Shown: one piece after another, positions 1 through 9,332 of the stretch
How the letters are laid out: every line of letters starts with the position of its first letter
How positions within the stretch are numbered: position 1 is the stretch's first letter
DNA from: Glandiceps talaboti
Lineage: Eukaryota > Hemichordata > Enteropneusta > Spengelidae
Assembly (NCBI RefSeq): GCF_964340395.1
Contig: NC_135561.1
Location: forward strand, 18,749,240-18,766,739
Direction: 5' to 3'
DNA length: 17,500 bases
Program-made: the position numbers and the translations under genes
Notes under the pieces: model-generated
Told to the model about the DNA's origin: nothing
Seen by the model: the letters and a program-made list of their open reading frames with translations, nothing else
The model's database searches: none

Positions 1-22
1 CAAACAAACAAACAAACAAACA
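1..22. repeat. (CAAA)n microsatellite
   Basis: About five and a half uninterrupted CAAA units at the window edge; the array probably extends further left. It lies within the intron downstream of the GABA-B-like exon ending at 63. Confidence 0.95.
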
Positions 23-62
23 AAACACCAAAAGATAGTATAAACAAATTTCTTATCCTTAC

Positions 63-221
63 TGTGTGAGATATCTGCTCGATGCTTGTATTTAAAGCCA
101 GGGCGATAGCCCAAACAGCGTCATAGCCGAAACCATGCCAAAAGTGGTATTCTATGTTTAGAGCTGTATATCTTGGTTGTTGTAGCACTGACAAGTATCG
201 TCTTTCATAATGTTTGAAAGT
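63..221 (-). CDS. GABA-B-like exon: TFKHYERRYL to QISHT, end of lobe 1
   Basis: A 159-bp, 53-codon phase 0-0 exon with acceptor ATTGCAG and donor ACA|GTAAGG. It starts TFKHYERRYLSVLQQPRYTA and contains FGYDAVWAIALALNTSIEQI, the signature AYDAIWALALALN helix near the end of the ligand-binding domain. The transcript continues beyond the left edge. Confidence 0.9.
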
Positions 222-3200
222 CTGCAATGAGGAGAAATAAAAACTATTTTGTGTAGCGTAGTTGCTAATATTTTTAAAATGCAGAATTGAATTGTTTTCA
301 TCGATTTGCGCGTTTGTGTTATATATGCCAACAAAGATGATCAACAACACGTCTATGAATGACAACAGTTTCATGGTACTCTGAAGTAGTCATTTGATAA
401 TATTTAATATTGCTATTTTTCAATTCCCATCTTTACTATTTATTTCACAATCAGCTTAGAATAGTTATATTTGCAAAATAACCAAGAAGCGGTAAACAAT
501 TGAAAATAAATGGTCATAGAAAGACAGATTAGAATATTGAACACGGCTCAAATATAACTCTGAATATGCTGACGGTTTAACTCTCACCTCTCCATTAATT
601 GTGGTTTGGTTCGTAGTGTCTTTTGCTAATTGTGCAACTTCTACTGCACTTTCTATCACCGTCTTCATCTCCTCCTGTGTACAGTTAACTATATCTTCTT
701 TTTTCTTCCACCAATTTTCAGGATACCATCCAGGTATCAAGTAGGCATACTCTGCCCCGTACATACCGAGATGATAGGCCTGTAAAATTTAAATGTGTAG
801 TGGAAGTTGAGGGGACACTTTATAATGTAAACATTAATTTTGAAAGACAATTAACGGGGAAATTCTTCAAAAATGTAGTATTATTCGTCTGCAGTTCTCA
901 AAATCATGTCATTCTTTATTAGCGTGTGTGTACGTCTGCGATTACACGCAAGAAACTCGAACTATTTCCACGATTAAATTACGGTCTAAACTCCTCGGTT
1001 GTATAGCGTGTTAGATCACACCTGTTTATACAACAAGTAATATTACAAATAGCATTGTCGCTGGTCCTATTCAAATGTCCCCAACTCTGGTGACCTCAGA
1101 TAGAGGAGACCCATCATGAACAGTGACCAAGAATACCAACTACCATCAATGAATGGATATAATATTTCGCCAGTTCGAATAATTAAACCATTGCATGATC
1201 AAGTTCCGTCGTAGACGGATCGAAGCGTCGCATTCGTTTCCAATTTACCGTTCCAAATTAAAGTAACTAAGCCATATTTTACTTTACAACATCTAATGAT
1301 ACTTACATTACAAAATAGTATCCTGGCATGACCTTCATATGCTAGTACAACTATTATCCTCCCATCCTTCTCCTGTTTTATAACAACGAAAACAGAAGAT
1401 AAGCTTTAAAATTATTGTTCATAACATAGTATTTCTGAAATAGTTTAAATGAGATAAAACAGTTCTCACAATATGCTTGATTTCCTAGTGACTGCAACGA
1501 TATTATATATTCCTGTTTCATCACAAACATCTAAGAAGGTGGAAACAATTTATATGTATCAAGTCAATTGTATCACTAATACAATTAATGCAGATATGTG
1601 TATATTATAATTCAATAATTAATGTTGACATCGTAACTGATATTCGCTATATATGTACGTTATTAACGTCAATGTTAGATATAGCAATATTGCGGAAGTT
1701 TGCATATCCCCAAAACGTTCTTCTCCAGGTGTTATGTCTGCTATTAAACTAATTCACGTTTTGAAAAAGTGGTCTTAGTTATGTACAACTGCTTGGTCAG
1801 TGTTATTTTAATATAAGGTTTTTATACTTACTTTGACCATGTGCAATTCATGGTCTGATTCCCGGGTAAACATCAATGACATCACGATTTCGATATCCGC
1901 ATTTGCGAGAAGAGATACAAAGTCACTTGTGACCTTTAGAACAGTAAAAAGAAAAGAATATGAGGTTAGGCCGGGATCAGAATTACGGCGGGGGGGGGGG
2001 GGATTATTTTGGTCAATTATTTATTCGCAACTCAAATGAACTATTGAATGTTTGTTATTCTCATGCAAACTATTCCTCAAATATTCGATTATTATGTAAA
2101 TCATCGATTTCAAAATGGTAGACTTTGAATCAAATTACAAACGCGACGCCGTCATATTTTACGACGGCCTGTTGACATAAAGACTCTAATCTAAGAAAAA
2201 GAACGAACTAGGTTATTGAGAGTCTGATATAGATATTAAAAGATCTGTTACCTGCACAAAGTATCTTGCATTCTCATATAATAGCGTAACCCGTTGCCAC
2301 TTGAAGTGTTTCAGTATGGCTAGTCTTACACCATTCGAGGCCAGCTCTGACAGTTGTGTTCTCGAGAATAGGGGATACGTTGACTTGTCAGAAAACTGGG
2401 GAGATGAAGTCGTGGACGACAACTGTAAATAAATATTATAATACAATTATGTTAGTTGTGTAAGTTCGCACTTGCTGTTATGTATACATTGTACTAAGAA
2501 ACACCCCCCCCAAAAAACAAAACAAACCATAACTAAACAAAAAAAAAATAAAAAAAATACACACCCCACCAAAAAAACAACAACAAAAAAACGGACAGAA
2601 CTAGAGACAGACAGACACAAACACGCGAACAAACAACATACGTACGTACATCCATCCATCCACCACCCATCCATCCATCCATACATACATACATAAACAA
2701 ACAAACACACAAATTCATACACATACACATACATACATACATACATACATACATACATACATACATACATACATACATACATACATACACACATACATAC
2801 ATACATACATGTACATACATACCAACTGGTTGGTCTTTTTCTTGTCTTGAGCAAAGGAGATACAAAATCGAAACATATTAATTATTGTGTATCGATATCA
2901 AGTTTCACAGAACAACACTCCTATTTGTCATTGAAATACATTATCTACAAAAAACATCTGTTGAAAGTGTCTAAATCTACTTGTACATAACCCTTTCGAG
3001 GAGTTGAGGCCTAGATCAGCTGTCTTGAACGCAGCTTATCGTTATATAAATTATTAATGGGGGGGGGGGGATGAAACCGGAAAACGTTAGTTCTTATCTT
3101 GTGTCCGATATTTTCAATACACTGGTATAAAATGCTAGCCTTTAACCACCCCTGGGGATGGTATATCACTCGGTTTTCAGCAGTGAACTCAATATATGCA

Positions 3201-5200
3201 CGAGCGATAGCGAGGTTTTCTTCACTGGTGAAACCCGAGTGGTATACCATCCCCAGGGAGTGGTTTATTACTTGATTTTAGACATTTTCCTCGAAAGGGT
3301 TATTGTCATTATATTAATGTTAACAGTAATGTAAAGGTAGATTTAGACACTTTAAACAGATGTTTTTGTGTGCTTCATATAGATAATGTATTTTAATGAC
3401 AAACAGGAGTGTTCTGTGAAACTTGATATCAATACACAATAATTAATATGTTGTATCTGTGTTGCTCAAGACTTGAAAAAGATCAACCACATTACTAACA
3501 AATTGCCAGTGAACCTTTGTAAAAATACTGCGTTCTTTATGACCAAAAATGGCTGCCGCGTCGTCTGTATTGATATGATCACCGATATAATGCACCTGTA
3601 TAATACATATTGATGTCCCAGCTTTGTAACCAGTGGGAAGGAACATTACGCACTTAAAGGGGGGATAAAGGTTAAGCTTACTTCAGCTTAGCTGCATTTC
3701 GCTATGCTTGGGGATTATCCAACAACAAGGGTCCCTAGGCATATAGCAATACAAATTGAGATCAATTTCAGCCTTGCCTTTACTTCCTTTAGCATCCCTT
3801 TATGTTCTCTTTGCATACTTTAAATTATCTATGATATGCAATATATGGTTGAATAGTAGTAACTGAATCCACTTGAATGTTGTCTCTGTCTATATTTTTC
3901 TCTCCCTTTAGTCTGTCGTATTTGATTGTATCGTGACACAAAGCTTAAGTGGCATGACTATGTCGCTTTTGTACTATGTTTGAATGGAATATACATGTAA
4001 CGTAAAGATTTGTGAACGGACGGGTGCCTAGACGAACAGTCCAATGAAATTAGCCTCCACCCCCTCCACTATTCAAGGAATTAAATATTTTGAACATTTA
4101 CCAGCAATTTAATTGGGATATTCATGTATGACCTCTTAACAGACAGATTACCTCACACATTCACAGACTATTTCAGTTTTCCAAGTCATGGCTATAACAC
4201 TAGATCTACAGCACACGCTCATGTCCTTATTCCAAAAAGAAATCTTCGTCTGGGTCAATTTTCACTTAGTTACCATGGAGCTTAATTTTGGAATAGCTTA
4301 CCTGCATCAATTAAACATATCCAGATAAGAAACCATTTCAAGCGTGCCCTCAGAGATTGTATTATTCTAAAGTAATTTTATTTGTATTTAATGTATTTTT
4401 CACACCCGAAATGTATATACCTACGTATTCGTCTTTTTTTCTGATTAATTTATACTTTTCATGAGCCCGGGGGGGGGGGGGGGGAGATGGGTGACTGGAC
4501 ACCTACTAGCTTTTCATTAGCTTTCTTCCAGCACCCAGTCGCATTTGTCATTTTCATTATTTTCATCTCATTCTTATTTATTAATTTGTGTTATTGCGAA
4601 TAAAGAACTTATACCCTCAACTAATGGTGATGGCATTGGTCTGTGACTAACCTGTACCAGATTATAATAGTGTGAGAAGGCGGCTACTGCCGCTGTCCCA
4701 GTAGAACAACCACTATCAAGAATCGCTAACGTCTGAGGTTTCTTGTGAACTAATTCAGATAAAAGATAAGTGGCATATCCTGGGTTGCACTGTATTGATA
4801 GAGAAAAAAGATATCGACCAGTGAATACATATTAGTATATAAAACATGAATGTATACCTAGATGCAAGCATGCCGACAGGTTACTGTAAATGTGCTTGAG
4901 ATATCATGGAGACCACCAAGGAGCAGTTTTCGCTTAGTGCTTTTAAAAAATCGTAATCTAGATGCAAACTGAATCGGCTTTATGCATAGCATTAGAAAGT
5001 AGATTGTATTACCTGGTCATCTACCCAGCGCCAACTCAATTCGTAATTGGTTAAAATGTCCGAATTGTTATTAACATCATCTAGTGCCATGTCAATGGCG
5101 GGAATCATTCCACCAGTGGACCAGCCGCCAGATGCGATCTGTACTGGCACAAAGCCGAGCAATGTCAGGTTTGTCTTAGCATTCCCTTGGACATGACCGA
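63..5200 (-). CDS. GABA-B receptor-like class C GPCR, extracellular ligand-binding domain (partial, seven exons)
   Basis: Seven exons, in transcript order 5200-5013, 4789-4652, 2422-2252, 1933-1832, 1372-1307, 779-588 and 221-63, join to about 338 residues. All have AG acceptors and GT donors, and every internal junction is phase 0. The first exon found begins in phase 2 (it completes a codon), so an upstream exon must end in phase 1. The product follows the bilobed Venus-flytrap domain of GABA-B receptor subunit 1: SGGW near the start, MALDDVNNNSDILTNYEL, CNPGYAT, DSGCST, FKWQRVTLLYE, RIIVVLAYEGHARILFC, IPGWYPENWW, NCTQEEM and GYDAVWAIALALN all line up with conserved blocks of that family. 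The protein would be a plasma-membrane receptor acting through G proteins; the seven-helix part lies off the left edge. The signal-peptide exon was not identified. Family assignment is strong; that it binds GABA itself is only inference. Confidence 0.9.
588..779 (-). CDS. GABA-B-like exon: AYHLGMYGAEYAY to TTINGE
   Basis: A 192-bp, 64-codon phase 0-0 exon with acceptor TTTTACAG and donor GAG|GTGAGA. It encodes AYHLGMYGAEYAYLIPGWYP, ENWWKKKEDIVNCTQEEM and a helix-rich tail to NGE. It corresponds to the [23 protein letters not shown]...INCTVDEMTEAVEGH region. The open frame continues past the donor to 465, but that part has no family likeness and is read as intron. Confidence 0.9.
1307..1372 (-). 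CDS. GABA-B-like exon: EKDGRIIVVLAYEGHARILFCN
   Basis: A 66-bp, 22-codon phase 0-0 exon with acceptor AAAACAG and consensus donor AAT|GTAAGT. The peptide has the core RIIVVLAYEGHARILFC, matching the subunit 1 pattern RIIVGLFYETEARKVFC. The Tyr of LAYE corresponds to the ligand-contacting Tyr of subunit 1. Confidence 0.87.
1832..1933 (-). CDS. GABA-B-like exon: VTSDFVSLL to HELHMVK
   Basis: A 102-bp, 34-codon phase 0-0 exon with acceptor TTCTAAAG and a near-consensus donor AAA|GTAAGT. It encodes VTSDFVSLLANADIEIVMSL then MFTRESDHELHMVK, equivalent to the FTSTLDDLEERVKEAGIEI...SFFSDPAVPVKNLK segment of lobe 2. It was found by following the minus strand between the two clearer neighbouring exons. 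Confidence 0.8.
1990..2002. repeat. Poly-G run of 13
   Basis: A homopolymer of 13 G in the intron between exons 2252-2422 and 1832-1933. Read on the gene's sense strand it is poly-C. It is one of three long G runs in introns of this gene (also 3059-3070 and 4469-4484). Confidence 0.95.
2252..2422 (-). CDS. GABA-B-like exon: LSSTTSSP to YFVQ
   Basis: A 171-bp, 57-codon phase 0-0 exon with acceptor TTTACAG and donor CAG|GTAACA. It starts LSSTTSSPQFSDKSTYPLFS, continues RTQLSELASNGVRLAILKHF and ends KWQRVTLLYENARYFVQ. This matches the LSYGSSSPALSN...FPTFFRTHPS...KWGWKKIATI stretch of subunit 1. The His that follows RT in subunit 1 is Gln here. Confidence 0.87.
2500..2822. repeat. Low-complexity A/C tract and (ATAC)n / (CATC)n microsatellites
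   Basis: First comes an A-rich, C-interrupted tract (2505-2640), then CATC and CATA units (2648-2700), then an ATAC tetranucleotide run of about 100 bp (2720-2819) with few interruptions. Open frames crossing it encode only Cys/Val/Tyr/Met or Thr/Lys/His repeats and are artefacts. It lies in the 2.2-kb intron of the GABA-B-like gene. Confidence 0.95.
2826..3490. mobile_element. Foldback (palindromic) MITE-like element
   Basis: Positions 2826-3004 are repeated in inverted orientation at 3286-3490. For example, TATCAAGTTTCACAGAACA on the left is answered by TGTTCTGTGAAACTTGATA on the right, and CCCTTTCGAGGA by TCCTCGAAAGGG. A second, inner inverted pair lies at 3142-3187 and 3222-3268 (CCTGGGGATGGTAT against ATACCATCCCCAGG). 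The left side carries about 130 extra bases (3005-3141), including a 12-G run, with no partner on the right. No transposase frame is present, so it would be non-autonomous. I could not identify a target duplication. Confidence 0.85.
4066..4612 (+). pseudogene. LINE (non-LTR retrotransposon) fragment: reverse transcriptase C-terminus and 3' tail
   Basis: Translation gives PLFKELNILNIY, then after a frame change LIGIFMYDLLTDRLPHTFTD, YFSFPSHGYNTRSTAHAHVL, LGQFSLSYHGA, an in-frame TAA at 4283-4285, FWNSLPASIKHI and HFKRALRDCIILK with the stop at 4373-4375. The order (IGIFMY..., YNTRS, SYHGA.FWNSLP, FKR.L) is the typical extreme C-terminus of reverse transcriptase in CR1/L2/Jockey-like LINEs. The rest is a 3' untranslated tail with a 16-G run and an AATAAA at about 4600. 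It is 5'-truncated, frameshifted and stopped, hence dead. It lies antisense in a GABA-B-like intron, ending about 40 bp from the donor at 4651. Confidence 0.82.
4469..4484. repeat. Poly-G run of 16
   Basis: A homopolymer of 16 G inside the 3' tail of the LINE fragment, probably expanded after insertion. Confidence 0.95.
4652..4789 (-). CDS. GABA-B-like exon: CNPGYAT to NLVQ
   Basis: A 138-bp, 46-codon phase 0-0 exon with acceptor ATACAG and donor CAG|GTTAGT. It encodes CNPGYATYLLSELVHKK, then LAILDSGCSTGTAAVAAF and HYYNLVQ. It aligns with the CDPGQAT...GCSS...WNL block of subunit 1, and the Ser after GCys corresponds to a ligand-contacting serine. It is too short and internal to be seen as an ATG-started frame. 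Confidence 0.85.
5013..5200 (-). CDS. GABA-B-like exon: start of lobe 1 of the ligand-binding domain
   Basis: This 188-bp exon is preceded on the minus strand by an acceptor ending CTCAG and followed by the donor CAG|GTAAT. It has two leading bases then 62 codons, including LTLLGFVPVQIASGGW and MALDDVNNNSDILTNYEL. It corresponds to the first strand and helix of lobe 1, including the Trp of SGGW that stacks on ligand in GABA-B subunit 1. The open frame continues upstream to 5342, but the upstream sequence does not resemble the family, so I end the exon at the acceptor. Confidence 0.85.
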
Positions 5201-6390
5201 CTGAGATAGTAATATAGATGTATAACCACGTCCTTACACAACATGGCAGACAAGTTGGTTTCATGTTTACTATCCAAACGTCCCTGGCAATGAATGTTTG
5301 ATAACGGAATAGAACCGATGGGAGACACTGATTGAATTTCATAACAGAAACATATAAATAACTTAAATGACAGGCATAGTAAATACATCACGTGACTACG
5401 TCATATCCTATTGAGTAAAATAACGACTAGTAGGCCGAAGCTACAGTCTTGGTCGTTAATAATACAAGCTATAGTAAACAAATATGAATTTCAAGGGATT
5501 TCACTACATCTCTCCAGTGGACTAGTAAGGTTGCCATAGTTACTTTCTACACGTAGGTTGGTGATATGACGGTCGCTTAATATCATTTTGACACAGAAAC
5601 TTGTATGCACTCTACTTCAATAACAACTGCCAATAATTACTCGTGCGTGGTAAGATACAATTGTTGAAAAGACTGTTAAACAAACAGATTCGTTTAACCC
5701 TTGGGAACTTCATCCCATTAAGGAAATGAATCCACTGTATACTCAATATCAAATTGTGACATCTAATCAATTGTGAGTTGATGTCAATAATATTTGAGAT
5801 ATTGAAATAAATGCATGTTATAACTTCAAATGAATACACACGGTGGATTTATCAGAATTTATGAAATACTACGACTTTATGGATAAATACGCACACCGAG
5901 CATTTCCTCTGCACATGGTAAAATTCAGCAATATGTTTTGGTAGGCTAATGATGGAATGTTACGACCGTGAACATTTTGCGCATGCAGGGTAAGTTTGAA
6001 AAATATAACGACAAACCTAGGGGATCCATTTATATTGTACGAACGTATTCGGGGGTATGTTTTAAAATTAAGCTAGGATTTTGTTGAATAAGTAACTCTC
6101 TTTGTCATTCCGAAAATGCGAACAATAATGACATCTTTCATGTGCACATATTTTGGAATCACTAAGTTTGCAGAAATTCATACAAAATGGGGTTCAATCT
6201 CATATAAACCTGGTCTTTCTGTCCATTTGCATTTTTTTTCTAATCTTCTGATGGGATGACTATTACAATGGGCTCTGTCCGTCCGTACGTCCATAATTTG
6301 GCACTTCTCAAACATGCAATATCTGATTTCTATCAAAACTAGCACAACTGTGATCGACTATATGGACATATGTACGACACTTTGTTTTGT
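5201..6390. other. Non-coding stretch upstream of the first GABA-B-like exon found
   Basis: I see no exon with family likeness on either strand. This is where a short signal-peptide exon could sit, but no Met plus hydrophobic run ending in a phase-1 donor was recognised. A TGCGCATGC core, resembling an NRF-1 site, occurs at about 5978-5986; one such site is weak evidence for a promoter. Confidence 0.5.
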
Positions 6391-6399
6391 GATATATGC

Positions 6400-6850
6400 A
6401 TATTTGCCTAAATGGCAGCCATATTAGTATTTAAAAATCAATGTTTACTGCATAACTCAATCACTGTGATACAAAGAAAGTCTATTCAAGTGTCTAGTAC
6501 CCATATTATTGGGTGTAAGCTATCTTTTAAGACATTGATCTTCAACTTTGACTTCGACTTTGATCTTCAGGGCCAAATATTAAAACCAAGCAATCTCTTG
6601 CCCATGGCCATATGGTTACAGGAAATATAAAAATGATATATAGGCAAACGTTAATTTTGGCTCTCCTATATCATTTTACGGAATGGTGGCCATATTTGTA
6701 GTGAACAACCATCATTTATAATTACGGAATAACTTAACAAATGTTCATATATATAGACTCCATTATCTACCGCTATATCATTAGGTGTACATATTCTTTT
6801 TGGACCTTGGCCTTTGACTCTGTTGTTGACGTCAGGGTCATTTATCAAAA
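6400..6850. repeat. Divergent tandem pair of a dispersed repeat, about 270-bp period
   Basis: The motif AATGGCAGCCATATT near 6412 recurs as AATGGTGGCCATATT near 6682. Each copy is followed about 125 bp later by a run of GACTTTGA/CCTTTGAC-like pentamers (6541-6570 and 6804-6825) and a GGGCCAAAT or GGGTCATTT end. Such AATGGCGGCCAT...CTTTGACC repeats occur in many marine invertebrate genomes. The copies are well diverged and no coding sequence is present. Confidence 0.45.
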
Positions 6851-7002
6851 TCCAGCCTGCATATCATACATACTTTGTAGGATTCTCTGAAGTCATGTTA
6901 CCATTCAGAGACATTGGAGTAAAGTATTTGAGAGAGTTTGCGCCTTATGGAGACTTTCGATTCTGTAATTTGTAGCGGACAGTTTACTTCAATATCCAAT
7001 AC

Positions 7003-9332
7003 AATGTACTGAATTGTGTTTATTCGATGTGATGTACTGCATTGTGTTTATTCGATGTGATGTATTGAATTGTGTTATATCTGATGTGACGTACTGTATT
7101 GTGTTATATTCGATGTGATGTACTGCATTGTGTTATATCCGATGTGAAGTACTGCATTGTTTGATATCCGATGTGATGTAAGCTTACTGCATTGTGTTAT
7201 ATCCGATGTGATGTACTGCATTGTGTTATATCCGATGTGGTGTACTGAATTGTTTTGTATCCGATGTGATGTACTACATTGTGTTATATCCGATGTGATG
7301 TACTGCATTGTTTTGTATCCGATGTGATGTACTGCATTGTTATATCCGATGTGCTGTACTGCATTGTTTGATATCCGATGTGATGTAAGCTTACTGCATT
7401 GTGTTATATCCGATGTGATGTACTGTATTGTGTTATATCCGATGTGGTGTACTGCATAGTGTTATATCCGATGTGGTGTACTGCATTGTGTTATACCCGA
7501 TGTGATGTACTGAATTGTTTTGTATCCGATGTGATGTACTGCATTGTGTTATATCTGATGTGAAGTACTGCATAGTGTTATATCCGATGTGATGTACTGC
7601 ATTGTGTTATACCCGATGTGATGTACTGAATTGTTTTGTATCCGATGTGATGTACTGCATTGTGTTATATCCGATGTGATGTACTGCATAGTGTTATATC
7701 CGATGTGGTGTACTGCATTGTGTTATACCCGATGTGATGTACTGCATTCTGTTATGCCCGATGTGATGTACTGCATTGTGTTATACCCGATGTGATGTAC
7801 TGCATTGTGTTATACCCGATGTGATGTACTGCATTGTGTTATGCCCGATGTGATGTACTGCATTGTGTAATATCCGATGTGATGTACTGCATAGTGTTAT
7901 ATCCGATGTGGTGTACTGCATCGTGTTATACCCGATGTGATGTACTGAATTGTTTTGTATCCGATGTGATGTACTGCATTGTGTTATACCCGATGTGATG
8001 TACTGCATTGTGTTATACCCGATGTGATGTACTGCATTGTGTTATGCCCGATGTGATGTACTGCATTGTGTTATACCCGATGTGATGTACTGCATTGTGT
8101 TATACCCGATGTGATGTACTGCATTGTGTTATGCCCGATGTGATGTACTGCATTGTGTAATATCCGATGTGATGTACTGCATAGTGTTATATCCGATGTG
8201 GTGTACTGCATTGTGTTATATCTGATGTGATGTACTGAATTGTTTTATATCTGATGTGATGTACTGCATTGTGTTATATCCGATGTGATGTACTGCATTG
8301 TGTAATATCCGATGTGATGTACTGCATTGTGTTATATCCGATGTGATGTACTGAATTGTGTTATATCCGATGTGATGTACTGCATTGTGTTATATCCGAT
8401 GTGATGTACTGCATTGTGTAATATCCGATGTGATGTACTGCATTGTGTTATATCCGATGTGATGTACTGAATTGTGTTATATCCGATGTGATGTACTGCA
8501 TTGTGTTATATCCGATGTGATGTACTGCATTGTGTTATACCCGATGTGATGTACTGCATTGTGTTATACCCGATGTGATGTACTGCATTGTGTTATATCC
8601 GATGTGATGTACTACATTGTGTTATACCCGATGTGATGTACTGCATTGTGTTATATCCGATGTGATGTACTGCATTGTTCGATATCCGATGTGATGTACT
8701 GCATTGTTTGATATCCGATGTGATGTACTGCATTGTGTTATATCCGATGTGATGTACTGCATTGTGTTATACCCGATGTGATGTACTGCATTGTTTTATA
8801 TCCGATGTGATGTACTGCATTGTGTTATATCCGATGTGATGTACTGCATTGTGTTATATCTGATGTGATGTACTACATTGTTTGATATCCAATGTGATGT
8901 ACTGCAGTGTGTTATATCCGATGTGATGTACTGCATTGTGTAATATCCGATGTGATGTACTGCATTGTTATATCCGATGTGATGTACTGCATTGTGTTAT
9001 ATCTGATGTGATGTACTACATTGTTTGATATCCGATGTGATGTAGTGCATTGTGTTATATCCGATGTGATGTACTGCATTGTGTTATATCCGATGTGATG
9101 TACTGCATTGTTTTATATCCGATGTGATGTACTGCATTGTGTTATATCCGATGTGATGTACTGCATTGTGTTATATCTGATGTGATGTACTGCATTGTGT
9201 TATATCCGATGTGATGTACTGCATTGTGGTATATCTGATGTGATGTACTACATTGTTTGATATCCGATGTGATGTACTGCATTGTTTTATATCCGATGTG
9301 ATGTACTGCAGTGTAGTACTGTATTGTGTTAT
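7003..9332. repeat. Satellite array of a 29-bp unit, about 80 copies
   Basis: The unit is CCGATGTGATGTACTGCAT followed by TGTGTTATAT; successive copies measured at 8281, 8310 and 8339 are exactly 29 bp apart. Variation is concentrated in the TGTGTTATAT part (ATATCC, ATACCC, ATGCCC, TTTGTATCC, TTTGATATCC, GTAATATCC). Two copies carry a 6-bp insertion that creates AAGCTT (7180 and 7387). Blocks of units repeat together (290-bp and 116-bp shifts), showing higher-order structure. Minus-strand open frames of 64-77 codons inside the array come from unit variants that lose a stop and are not genes. There are no spacers, so this is not a CRISPR-like array. Confidence 0.97.

Noticed and set aside
2447-2865. 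Open frames rich in Cys/Val/Tyr/Met or Lys/Thr/His
   Set aside because: They translate ATAC, CATC and A-rich microsatellites only.
3011-3250. 79-codon minus-strand frame (MVYHSGFTSEENLAIARAYI)
   Set aside because: It reads through the inner palindrome of the foldback element; both ends of the peptide are encoded by inverted copies of the same sequence.
7003-9332. CRISPR-like array
   Set aside because: Units are contiguous with no unique spacers, and the context is an animal genome.
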